Assembly (NCBI GenBank): GCA_040401595.1
Contig: JBBAOE010000021.1
Coordinates: 1 to 60,192, forward strand
Source: RFPW01 sp040401595
Lineage (GTDB): Bacteria; Pseudomonadota; Gammaproteobacteria; Burkholderiales; Burkholderiaceae_E
Direction: 5' to 3'
Length of the DNA: 60,192 nt
This document shows positions 1 to 8,424 of the stretch, piece by piece. The first letter of the stretch is position 1, and each line of letters starts with the position of its first letter. Under the pieces are notes generated by a model. The model did no database searches and was not told the origin of the DNA. It worked only from the letters and a program-made list of their open reading frames with translations. A program made the translations under genes and the position numbers.

Positions 1-3000
1 GACCGCGCGAAGTAAAACTCACCCACAACCTGATCGTAGATCGCCGGTACCTGGTCATGGCCAACGGTCTTTGCCATGCGAACCACCTCATTTCTGACTT
101 GCCGAACGACGGCATCGACCGTTCGATCGGGTTTGATCATTTCCCGGATGAACACACGGGTAAAGATCCCATTTTTTTCTTTATCGGATGGCCCGAGGTT
201 ATCGAGTGCCTGCTGTCCGGTTCCCGCAGAGAAGACCACCATTTGCCCCGTAGCAGCGGTCGTCGGGGCCAAGCCTCGACCCTGGCCAATCGCGCGGCCA
301 GCGGACTTGAATGGGTTGTCACGACAAGCGTCGATCAGCGCCAGCGTTAGCTTGGCCTTTCGGTCGGCCATGTCATCCAACACCCGCTGAAGAGGGATCG
401 CCTCGTCCTTGACCTGATCGGCCGCATCACCCGCGACGTCAATCGGTATCAGGTAATTGGTGTTCTCAAGTTGGATGCCATGCCCTGCGTAGAAAATCGC
501 AACTTCATCGCCAGCCTCAACCTGGGATTTGAAAGTCCGAATCGCTGCCTTCATCTCTTTCTCAGTGAGATCGGTTCTCAGGGTAACCGTGTACCCAACC
601 TTCCCGAGATTTTCAGCGACAGCCCTGGCGTCCTCCCGTGCGTTAGAAAGCTTTGCGATGAACCTGTAAGAATCATTGCCAATGACCAAAGCCTTGCGCT
701 TTGCCATTTGGACGGACGCAGCGGCCTGAACGGTCTGCAGCCTCATTTTTTCGAGCTGTGCACGAAGCGCTGCGAGTTCGGCATCTTTGGCTTCTGATAA
801 CTGCCGCTCTCTCTCTTTGGCGTTACGTTCGGCTTGCAGGCGCTCTTGTTCCTTCAGCCGGACTTCGGATTCAGCCTTGGCACGCGCCTCCTCGGCAAGC
901 TTGAGCCGCTGCTGGACGCGCGCATCCTCCAGGCGTCGCTGTTCATCCTTCACGCGCGCCTCCTCAATCAACCGAGCTTGTTCCTTCGCACGGGCTTCGG
1001 AGTCGGCCTTCAGCCGAGCCTCTTCGATCAGACGCGCCTGATCCTTCGCCTTGTTTTCCGACTGCAGGCGTTCCTGCTCTTTCGCTTTGGCCTCGCTTTC
1101 AGCCTTCGTACGGGCTACTTCGGCGAGCCGCAACTGCTCTCGTTTGAGCGCCTCATTGGCCAGTCGCTGGGTTTCCCGGTCCTTTTCCTCTTTTGCGGCA
1201 CGCAGCGATTCTTGAGCACGCTCCTCCGCCAGGCGGTTTTGGTCGCTGGATTTTCGGTCCTCAGCCAGAGTCAAACCGGGTTGCGATTCGCGGTCCTTGT
1301 CAGTGCGGTTGGATTGATCGGTTTTTATATCCGCTAGCCTGGTTGCCGGCTCAGATTCCGTAACAAGGGCGACATACCTTGAGGCGGTCTTGTCAACAAA
1401 AGCCTTTCTGTATTCAGCAATCACTTTGCCCTTCCAAGCCTCAATAAGCTTCGCTTCAGGTGAAGCTGAATTTGTGAGGCTGGGTAATATTTTATTAAAA
1501 CTTCCACCGGGTTTTTTTCGATGATGAAGCCCGACTATAAGACGGTCGTTGCCAGCGTAAATTCTAAACTGTGTATAAAAAGAGATCTTCGACAGCCGAT
1601 CTGCATCCATCCGAATGGCGACGTCTTCAACGGGCGGCCGCCTTGCGCTAAAAAAAAGATTGGATACCGGCGAGCGAATATCGGAGTAAAGATACAAATT
1701 TTGGCTAAATTTGGTGCCATGCGTATCAACTAACAATGCGCCTTCCGGTGTTTCGGGGACTGATGCTGGCCAACCTTGGGTAGAATTTCCAATCTGGAGG
1801 CTGATGGCTTCAACCTCACCGGCAGGATCCTGATTGGTGAGAAACAGCGCCGCCCAATTGGCCTGAGCGGTCGATTCCCTGATCAACTCAATTCGCCATT
1901 TTCCGTCTGGTAATGGTAATGTTTTGCCCGCCCCAATGGCCATGGTTTTGGATAGGAATTGACCTTCTTCTAATCCCCCCCACGCTTTCTTGGAGGTTGT
2001 GGAGGAGAGGATGGCTGGCTCTTGTCTGAACGCAGTCTGGCTGGTTTCTTCAAGTTTTACCCGCTCCGCAGCGGCACTAATCGCCATCGTTGCGTTCAGG
2101 TTCTTTTTCGCTGTTTCATTTCCCTGGGCGGCGGCTTTGAGGTACCAACGGGCAGCTTCATCGTAGTTGGATGGAACGCCCCAGCCGTTTTCATAGATGC
2201 TTCCGAGCGCAGTTTGAGCCCATGGGCTGTTTTGCGCTGCCGACAGTCTGAAATTCAAGATCGCTTTCGAAAAATCTTTTTCAACCCCTTGGCCGTTTAA
2301 ATACAGCTGCCCCAGGATTTCCTGACCAACTCGATTGTTCTTCTCGGCTGAACGAAATGCCCACTCAAATGCTTGTTTAAAATCCGGTTTTTGAAACGTT
2401 CTACGATATCCATGGGCTAGTTCGGCCATTGCAGACGCATCGCCCTGAGATGCCAAGGCAGTTAGCAATCTTATCGCTTCGGCGTCATTTTTTGGGGTTC
2501 CATTACCGTCACGATAGGCTACCCCCAGTTTGTGCTGTGAGGGTACGTGTCCACTTTCTGCTGCCATTTTCAACCATTTAAACCCCTCGGCCACATCCTT
2601 GGTCAGGCCGTCACCTTGGTAGTACATGTCTGCAATGTTGCCTGCAGCTCGGTCATAGCCCTGCGCCCATGAAAGTTTGTAGAGACGTAAAGCCTCTTTG
2701 GCGTCTTTGGGAAATTCGAAGCCTTCGCGATGCATGTTTGCAAGAATGTTTTGACCAGCTGAATCTCCTTGGGCTGACGCTAACCTGGCCCATTTAGCAG
2801 CCTGGGCTTTGTCAACGACCTGCCTGGGACCGCTCCACAGGGTTTGTGCAAGAAACCCCTGGGCTTGTTTGTTCCCCGTTTCTCCGAGCGCGATCATGGC
2901 CGAAAGGCCTTGCTGACTACTGTCTTTTTTGTAGTCCTGTTGGGCATTTAGAAATTCGCTACCCTGTGCTTTGGTAGCACTTGCGAGAGCGGTTGCTATT

Positions 3001-3563
3001 GCGGGGGTTTTCAAATTCTCGGAGTTGATGGCGCTGTCTTTTTTGAGGTTCTGGGCTACTTCCGTTTTTCCTTGGCTCTCAAATTTCATCACAAGATCAA
3101 AATTGACAACCTTTCCATTGTCGATTGCGATTGCGCATTCGCAGCCTTGCGAGCGACAGCTTCCTAAAGCTCTATCGAGATGTTTGTTTTCGTTAAAATT
3201 GTTATATTGATTGGTTCCCGGGCTGGTATAGGTAGCGAAAGAGGGGGGTTTTTTTATTGTGGCAAAGCCAACGGCGTTGCAAGAGTCAGATTTTGAGATT
3301 GCAATGGCGTAGTTATTTCCGGCCTCAATCGCATCCGCTAGTTTTTTCTCCAGGCCTGGGGCTTGCATCTCACTAATTTTATACGCTTGAAGACAGTCAG
3401 ACTCACCCGGCGGCATGCCCGTCAGTTGATGCGTGGCACGACATTGAACCTTCGATTGACTCTGTGCATACGCCGCCTCACTGAATGCGTTCAGAGCCAA
3501 AATTATCTGCAATATCATCTTTAGGGTGAATTGCAGATTTATTTTTTTCGCTCGGAGGCCCAT
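1..3563 (-). CDS. Sel1-repeat / coiled-coil / caspase-like (peptidase C14) protein, 3' end cut by window
   Basis: Direct reading of the minus strand gives one frame of 1187 codons with no stop that leaves the window, so the C-terminus is missing. The ATG at 3563 lies 9 nt after the ompA-like stop and gives a basic n-region followed by a hydrophobic stretch (MILQIILALNAF) ending AAYAQ, a plausible signal peptide; ATG 3518 is an alternative but lacks the positive charges. Residues ~230-500 hold about seven Sel1-type helical repeats (for example YYQGDGLTKDVAEGFKWLKM). Residues ~755-950 are a highly charged Lys/Glu/Arg/Ala coiled coil. Residues ~953 onward are a caspase fold starting KRKALVIGNDSY, with the catalytic His in YAGHG (H1028) and Cys in DACRDNP (C1080). 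It is last in a three-gene operon with a second caspase and an OmpA protein. The Sel1 half is clearly AT-richer than the caspase half. Substrate unknown; export is inferred. Confidence 0.85.
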   Translation of the reverse strand, partial: MGLRAKKINLQFTLKMILQIILALNAFSEAAYAQSQSKVQCRATHQLTGMPPGESDCLQAYKISEMQAPGLEKKLADAIEAGNNYAIAISKSDSCNAVGFATIKKPPSFATYTSPGTNQYNNFNENKHLDRALGSCRSQGCECAIAIDNGKVVNFDLVMKFESQGKTEVAQNLKKDSAINSENLKTPAIATALASATKAQGSEFLNAQQDYKKDSSQQGLSAMIALGETGNKQAQGFLAQTLWSGPRQVVDKAQAAKWARLASAQGDSAGQNILANMHREGFEFPKDAKEALRLYKLSWAQGYDRAAGNIADMYYQGDGLTKDVAEGFKWLKMAAESGHVPSQHKLGVAYRDGNGTPKNDAEAIRLLTALASQGDASAMAELAHGYRRTFQKPDFKQAFEWAFRSAEKNNRVGQEILGQLYLNGQGVEKDFSKAILNFRLSAAQNSPWAQTALGSIYENGWGVPSNYDEAARWYLKAAAQGNETAKKNLNATMAISAAAERVKLEETSQTAFRQEPAILSSTTSKKAWGGLEEGQFLSKTMAIGAGKTLPLPDGKWRIELIRESTAQANWAALFLTNQDPAGEVEAISLQIGNSTQGWPASVPETPEGALLVDTHGTKFSQNLYLYSDIRSPVSNLFFSARRPPVEDVAIRMDADRLSKISFYTQFRIYAGNDRLIVGLHHRKKPGGSFNKILPSLTNSASPEAKLIEAWKGKVIAEYRKAFVDKTASRYVALVTESEPATRLADIKTDQSNRTDKDRESQPGLTLAEDRKSSDQNRLAEERAQESLRAAKEEKDRETQRLANEALKREQLRLAEVARTKAESEAKAKEQERLQSENKAKDQARLIEEARLKADSEARAKEQARLIEEARVKDEQRRLEDARVQQRLKLAEEARAKAESEVRLKEQERLQAERNAKERERQLSEAKDAELAALRAQLEKMRLQTVQAAASVQMAKRKALVIGNDSYRFIAKLSNAREDARAVAENLGKVGYTVTLRTDLTEKEMKAAIRTFKSQVEAGDEVAIFYAGHGIQLENTNYLIPIDVAGDAADQVKDEAIPLQRVLDDMADRKAKLTLALIDACRDNPFKSAGRAIGQGRGLAPTTAATGQMVVFSAGTGQQALDNLGPSDKEKNGIFTRVFIREMIKPDRTVDAVVRQVRNEVVRMAKTVGHDQVPAIYDQVVGEFYFAR

Positions 3564-3572
3564 TTAGACTAC

Positions 3573-4085
3573 TCAGTTATCCAACGATACGATGGTTACT
3601 CGACGATTCGTCTCAGCGTGTGGATTGACCGCATCAAACAAGTCCCTGAAGCCTTTGCCCTCGGGTTGCAGTCGTTCCTTAGTGATCCCTTGTTGGGAAA
3701 GGTAGCTGACAACCGCATCGGCTCGGCGCTTCGACAGCGCCTCGTTGTAGGCGGCTGTGCCCTTAGCATCCGTGTGCCCTTCGACCCGGAATTTGAGCTC
3801 GCTCAATCGATCGTTCTGCAGTGCCGATGCCAGGTTATCCAGTAGCGGTTTACTTCGGTCCTGGAGCCTGTCCGAGTTGAAATCGAAGTGAATCGTGAGA
3901 TCGAGTTTCGCCTGTTTTGGCACCAGATTGCGCGTCAGGCTACGAGTCTTGGGCGCGGGGGCCAGCTTTTCGACCATGGAATCGACGCTCAGACTCTCCC
4001 GGTCGGTCTGGGCCATCGTGGTGACCGAGTGCAGGCCAAACAGGCAAAACAGGCCAAACCAGCCAATGACAACCCAACGCTTCAT
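3573..4085 (-). CDS. OmpA-family peptidoglycan-binding outer membrane protein
   Basis: A 170-aa protein with an N-terminal signal peptide (MKRWVVIGWFGLFCLFGLHS, cleavage near TMAQ) and a C-terminal OmpA domain at ~62-168. The domain shows the family pattern IHFDFNSDRL, GHTDAKG, LSKRRADAV and NRRVTIV. D106 and R121 have the same spacing as the Asp/Arg pair that grips diaminopimelate in OmpA-C domains, so binding to the peptidoglycan stem peptide is expected. There is no beta-barrel and no lipobox Cys, so it is probably periplasmic or loosely membrane attached. Its ATG overlaps the stop of the upstream caspase gene (ATGA), and the downstream caspase gene starts 9 nt after its stop, so all three are probably co-expressed. 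The signal-peptide coding region contains short near-repeats (around 4032-4066). Assignment to the family is firm; an anchor role for the caspases is inference. Confidence 0.9.
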   Translation of the reverse strand: MKRWVVIGWFGLFCLFGLHSVTTMAQTDRESLSVDSMVEKLAPAPKTRSLTRNLVPKQAKLDLTIHFDFNSDRLQDRSKPLLDNLASALQNDRLSELKFRVEGHTDAKGTAAYNEALSKRRADAVVSYLSQQGITKERLQPEGKGFRDLFDAVNPHAETNRRVTIVSLDN

Positions 4086-5782
4086 TTTTTGCCCTCGTAT
4101 TCCACGACGCTGAACATTGCGGCGCCGAAACTTTCTGATCGTCCCTGAACGCCCCGTCCAGTCAGAAAATCGATCAGTGCGGCCCGGCCACCCAGGTCGG
4201 TCAGTGCGTAGGTAAATGGCGCTGCTGAAGTCGGTGCAGATAACGATAAAGCTTTCAAATCTCGGGGGCTGTCGGATACCAGGACCAGCAGTTCGTCCTT
4301 ACCCGCAGGCCCACCTGCTTTGACTGACCACGCCGGAGTGGGCAGCGTCATTGGTTTGTTGGCTTTGATCTTGTTGTTTGAGTCATATCCGTTGGGGTAG
4401 AGCAGGTAGAAGCTCTCCCGGTCGCTACCCAGCAGAACAACGTAAAGATATCCATCGCGCTTGGTCTGAACGGTGAGCTTCAAGCCCTCTTTGCCAATCG
4501 CGATTTTGGCTTGAGCCGGCGTGGCCTTGACTTCAAAGCGAGGGTCACGCTGGGCGAATACATCCTTAATCGTGGCCAGAGACGCGATCGGAGGTGGAAC
4601 TGGAGGCTCTGGCGGGGGCTTGACCGGCTCGGTCGAAATCGTCGGGGCTGGGGTGACCACGGCGACCGTTTGCACCGGTGGCGGCTTCGGTGGCTCAGGC
4701 TGAGGTTTGATGGGTTCTGGCGCGGGGTTTGGAGTAACAACTGCCACGGGAGCAACAGGCTGCGGTTTTAACGCCTCTGCAACCGGAGGCGGTTTCACCG
4801 CCTCCGAAACGGATGGCTTAATTGGCTCAGGGGGCTTCGTCGCAATGATCGGCGGCTTGGGGACTTCTTGAACCGGGGGTTTTGTGACCGCCACCGGGAT
4901 TAGATTTTTGTTACCCAGCATCGTGATTGTGTGCGGCAGGTATCCAGCCTCTTTGGGTTGCTGCGCCACCCGGTCATTGACGAACTTCTGCGCACATTGC
5001 TGAATTTCGCTCAAATTGATGGCGCCGCTGCCATCGATGTCTTTGGCTGCCCCGAGCAAGCAGTCCCGGATTCCTTGGGTTGCCAGGCCACCGCCGCTGG
5101 GGTCATCCCAGCTTTGCTCATCCGGGAGGGCGGCTGCAATCTCCACCGTATTCTCTTGGAGTGCGCCCAGGCGAGTAACGGTATCGAACAAACCACGCGC
5201 CTTGAAGTTCGCGGGTTTGCTGCAGTCCTGCGGTTGGCCAGAGTCGCTTTTTGAGAAGAATTTGGCCGAGAGTTCTCCACCCCGAATCGACCGAGTCTTC
5301 CCGGCGACAACCCCGCCGGAATGGCAGGCATCCACGATGGTGATCAGTTTGTCAGCGATTTTGCTCAGTGGTGAGATGTGCTGGGCAAACTCAGCGTGCG
5401 TGATGGCTTGTCCATCGTAGGGATATAGGCCCTCCATGCACTTGCCCTGCGAGTCGGGCCAGCGTGTGCCGTGACCCGAGAAATACACCAGTACCCGATC
5501 ACCCGGGGCGACCCGCTTTGCCAGGCTGTCGAGTTCACGAATGATCGAGGCCTTATCGGCTTTGTCGTCCTGCAGGACGATTTGATTGGATCGGGGTACG
5601 CCCATGGCGTCCGCGATTTTGCCGGCGCTAATCACGTCATAAGGCACGCCCTTGAGCGTCGATGCAGCCGGATTTTGATACTGACTGACCCCGATAATGA
5701 GGGCATGACGCCCAACCCGCTCTTGAGCAACGCCCGGAGTCACCAGGAGTGACAGAAAGAGAAGCAACGCGGCAGCTTTCAT
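4082..5782 (-). CDS. Secreted caspase-like protein (peptidase C14) with EF-hand loop and C-terminal DUF4384-like domain
   Basis: A 566-aa protein. Residues 1-19 form a signal peptide (ending GVAQ). A caspase/metacaspase p20-like domain follows from RHALIIGVSQY, with the catalytic dyad H104 in YFSGHGT and C153 in DACHSGG. Residues 248-259 (DIDGSGAINLSE) fit a canonical 12-residue EF-hand calcium loop, with D1, D3, S5, N9 and E12. Residues ~300-420 are a long Pro/Lys/Glu/Val-rich linker, followed by a C-terminal domain (~430-520; KRDGYLYVVLLGSDRESFYL) of the DUF4384 type often attached to bacterial caspases. It is the first gene of an operon with the OmpA protein (4-nt overlap) and a second caspase. 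Metacaspases are often calcium-activated, so the EF-hand may be regulatory, but that is inference. Substrate specificity cannot be read from sequence. Confidence 0.9.
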   Translation of the reverse strand: MKAAALLLFLSLLVTPGVAQERVGRHALIIGVSQYQNPAASTLKGVPYDVISAGKIADAMGVPRSNQIVLQDDKADKASIIRELDSLAKRVAPGDRVLVYFSGHGTRWPDSQGKCMEGLYPYDGQAITHAEFAQHISPLSKIADKLITIVDACHSGGVVAGKTRSIRGGELSAKFFSKSDSGQPQDCSKPANFKARGLFDTVTRLGALQENTVEIAAALPDEQSWDDPSGGGLATQGIRDCLLGAAKDIDGSGAINLSEIQQCAQKFVNDRVAQQPKEAGYLPHTITMLGNKNLIPVAVTKPPVQEVPKPPIIATKPPEPIKPSVSEAVKPPPVAEALKPQPVAPVAVVTPNPAPEPIKPQPEPPKPPPVQTVAVVTPAPTISTEPVKPPPEPPVPPPIASLATIKDVFAQRDPRFEVKATPAQAKIAIGKEGLKLTVQTKRDGYLYVVLLGSDRESFYLLYPNGYDSNNKIKANKPMTLPTPAWSVKAGGPAGKDELLVLVSDSPRDLKALSLSAPTSAAPFTYALTDLGGRAALIDFLTGRGVQGRSESFGAAMFSVVEYEGKK

Positions 5783-6069
5783 CGTGGGTAGTCTTTTTAC
5801 GGCGGTACAGCAATTGAATCTGGATGATTTTCTACGATACGCGATCCAGGCCAGACCGTTTGAAACTGGCGCCTAAGTTTCTGTTTTGCACGTTTGAACG
5901 GACGCGTGCGCGTCGATTGAGGAAACGCCTAGATAATTAAGATTCGTTCGCCGTCGCTGGGGGGCCAGGCCTTACTGCGACCTGCACAGGATCTTGTGCG
6001 AAGCTTATCCACTTGACATCACCCTGACGGGTCATCCTTAGCCCTACCAGTCAGCCTGGAGGGCATGCG

Positions 6070-7899
6070 ATGGTACCGGTCCCCAAAAACCCGTGGAACG
6101 TCAGCTATTGGATTCTCGCGATCATGGCCATGCTCTGGATCCAGTCGGTCTGGCAGGCCGCGCGCACGATGGAGCCTGTGCCCTACAGCCACTTCGAAGA
6201 GGCACTGGCAAACGGTCAGGTGTCCGAAGTGGCGATCGGGGAGACCACCATCACGGGCAAGCTCAAGTCGCCTGATGCCGCAGGAAAGACCGTCATCGTG
6301 GCCAACCGCGTCGAGCCCGCCCTTGCCGAGCGGCTCTCGAAGTTCGACGTCCCGTACACCCGGGTCGTCGAGAGCACCCTGCTGCACGACATTCTCTCTT
6401 GGGTGGCGCCGGCCGCGATCTTCTTTGCGGTGTGGTTCTTCCTCATCCGGCGTTTCGCTGACAAGATGGGGGGAAGCATGGGCGGATTCATGAGCATCGG
6501 CAAGAGCCACGCCAAGGTCTATGTGGAGAAGGACACCGGCGTGACCTTCGCCGACGTGGCCGGAGTCGACGAAGCCAAGGCTGAACTGCAGGAAATTGTC
6601 GCCTTCCTGAAGGACCCGAAGGGCTACGGGCGCCTGGGTGCCCGGATGCCGAAGGGGGTCCTGCTGGTCGGCCCGCCGGGCACCGGTAAGACGCTGATCG
6701 CCAAGGCGGTCGCGGGTGAGGCGGCCGTTCCTTTTTTCAGTATCAGCGGCAGCGAATTCGTCGAAATGTTCGTGGGTGTGGGTGCGGCGCGCGTGCGTGA
6801 TCTGTTTGAACAGGCGCGCGCCAAGGCCCCGGCGATCATTTTTATCGACGAGCTCGATGCCTTGGGCCGCGCCCGCGGCGCGGTCGGCCAGGTGGGCGGT
6901 CATGATGAACGCGAGCAGACGCTGAACCAGCTGCTGGTCGAGCTCGATGGCTTCGACAGCTCCGGTGGCCTCGTACTGCTGGCGGCGACCAATCGGCCTG
7001 AGATCCTCGATCCGGCGCTGCTGCGCGCTGGGCGATTCGATCGACAGGTGCTGGTCGACCGGCCCGATAAGATCGGCCGAACGCAGATTCTGCGCGTACA
7101 CGTCAAAAAGATCCGTCTTGCCGCCGTGCTCGACCTGGAGCAGGTGGCAGCGCTGACGACTGGTTTTTCGGGTGCTGATCTGGCCAATCTTTGTAACGAG
7201 GCTGCACTGGCGGCGACCCGGCGCGGGGCGGAGGAGGTCGCTTTGGCGGATTTCACCACGGCCATTGAGCGCATCGTGGCCGGGCTGGAGAAAAAGAATC
7301 GCCTGCTCAATCCCCGCGAGCGCGAGATCGTGGCCACCCATGAGATGGGGCACGCGCTGATGGCGCTAAGCCTCCCGGGCAGCGATACGGTCCATAAGGT
7401 CTCGATCATCCCACGCGGCATTGGCGCGTTGGGCTACACCATCCAGCGTCCGACCGAAGATCGCTTTCTGATGACTCGCGAGGAACTCGAACACAAAATT
7501 ATGGTGCTCCTGGGCGGGCGGGCGGCTGAAAAGCTGGTGTTCGGACATCTTTCCACCGGAGCAGCCGATGATCTAGCCAAGGTCACCGATATCGCCCACG
7601 ACATGGCTACGCGCTACGGGATGGTCGAGTCATTGGGCTATGTCGCCTATGAGCCCCAGCGCCCGGCCTTATTCGATGTCCCGGGCTATCTGCAGGGTGG
7701 TTTTCGCACCAGCCCTGACACCCAGCAACGGATCGATGAGGCGGTTCGCGGCATTGTGATGGACGCATTCGAGCGCGCGACGACCCTATTGCAGCGGCGT
7801 CGCGAGGCGCTGGATCGTGGGGCGCGAGAGCTACTTGCGCGCGAGACGCTGGATGAAGCCGCCCTGAAGGCGCTGGTGGGGCCTGAAGTGTCGATCTGA
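6070..7899 (+). CDS. ftsH: ATP-dependent zinc metalloprotease FtsH
   Basis: A 609-aa membrane AAA+ protease that extracts and degrades membrane and short-lived soluble proteins. Two N-terminal membrane segments (about 11-27 and 108-126) flank a small periplasmic domain. The AAA module has Walker A GPPGTGKT (201-208), Walker B IIFIDELDALG (~257-266) and the second region of homology with arginine fingers (RAGRFDRQ, ~319-326). The zinc site is HEMGH (424-428; the family usually has HEAGH but HExxH is intact), with a third acidic ligand near 500. GGAGG-like sequence CTGGAGG about 8 nt upstream supports the ATG. It is shorter than the usual ~640 aa and lacks the rlmE/folP neighbours of the housekeeping copy, so it may be a second FtsH. 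A TTGACA hexamer sits at 6013 but no convincing -10 follows. The 287-nt gap upstream (5783-6069) separates it from the divergent caspase operon. Confidence 0.95.
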   Translation: MVPVPKNPWNVSYWILAIMAMLWIQSVWQAARTMEPVPYSHFEEALANGQVSEVAIGETTITGKLKSPDAAGKTVIVANRVEPALAERLSKFDVPYTRVVESTLLHDILSWVAPAAIFFAVWFFLIRRFADKMGGSMGGFMSIGKSHAKVYVEKDTGVTFADVAGVDEAKAELQEIVAFLKDPKGYGRLGARMPKGVLLVGPPGTGKTLIAKAVAGEAAVPFFSISGSEFVEMFVGVGAARVRDLFEQARAKAPAIIFIDELDALGRARGAVGQVGGHDEREQTLNQLLVELDGFDSSGGLVLLAATNRPEILDPALLRAGRFDRQVLVDRPDKIGRTQILRVHVKKIRLAAVLDLEQVAALTTGFSGADLANLCNEAALAATRRGAEEVALADFTTAIERIVAGLEKKNRLLNPREREIVATHEMGHALMALSLPGSDTVHKVSIIPRGIGALGYTIQRPTEDRFLMTREELEHKIMVLLGGRAAEKLVFGHLSTGAADDLAKVTDIAHDMATRYGMVESLGYVAYEPQRPALFDVPGYLQGGFRTSPDTQQRIDEAVRGIVMDAFERATTLLQRRREALDRGARELLARETLDEAALKALVGPEVSI

Positions 7900-7992
7900 C
7901 CTTGGATCTTGTGGATCGGGCATCCCTGGGTCTTTTCAAGCCAGCGGACTTCCGCCAAGATGCAACGCACCATTGCACCAACCGCCACCTGT

Positions 7993-8412
7993 ATGTCGCA
8001 AAACAAGAAAAAACTGCTCGGGCACCTCATGACCCAGGTCTATTGCCGGCTGGCGGTTTCGCCCCTGCACGGGATTGGAGTCTTTGCACTGCGTTCGATT
8101 CCAAAAGGGTTGGACCCCTTGCCCAGCTGGTTGGAGAACTTGGGCGTGCGCTTCACGCATCAGGAACTTAAAGCCCTGCCCAGGGGGGTGAAAAAGCAGG
8201 TCAAGACCTTCTGCTACTACGATGAGGAGGGATTCATCATCCCTTCAATCGGCATGAATTCTTTTGACATGTCGATTTACCTGAACCACTCGAAGACACC
8301 CAACGTGAAGATGAAAAAGAGTGGCAAGTTCTTGACGCTCAGAGCGATTCGTAGCGGTGAGGAGTTGACTATGGATTACGACCATAGCTTTGGCGACACC
8401 CATGTCTTCTGA
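7993..8412 (+). CDS. SET-domain protein (putative protein-lysine methyltransferase)
   Basis: A compact protein of ~139 aa consisting of little more than a SET fold. The N-terminal SET motif appears as HGIGVFALRSIPKG, the pseudoknot motifs as MSIYLNHSKTPNVKM (NHS..PN) and GEELTMDYDHSFGD (EE.x.DY). These are the S-adenosylmethionine-binding and catalytic core elements of SET lysine methyltransferases. The start is uncertain: the frame is open to 7909, ATG 7993 gives MSQNKKKLLG, and ATG 8029 is also possible; none has a strong ribosome site. It follows ftsH on the same strand and is convergent with the next pair. Bacterial SET proteins act on varied proteins (ribosomal, chromatin-like or host); the target here is unknown. 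Confidence 0.8.
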   Translation: MSQNKKKLLGHLMTQVYCRLAVSPLHGIGVFALRSIPKGLDPLPSWLENLGVRFTHQELKALPRGVKKQVKTFCYYDEEGFIIPSIGMNSFDMSIYLNHSKTPNVKMKKSGKFLTLRAIRSGEELTMDYDHSFGDTHVF

Positions 8413-8424
8413 ATAGATCCACTC

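Noticed and set aside
1..1337. Plus-strand frames at the left end
   Set aside because: They are shadows of the caspase gene, which is uninterrupted on the minus strand and has clear domains.
6019..7353. 444-codon frame antisense to ftsH
   Set aside because: It is the mirror of a strong FtsH frame in GC-rich DNA, has no recognisable domain and no ribosome site.
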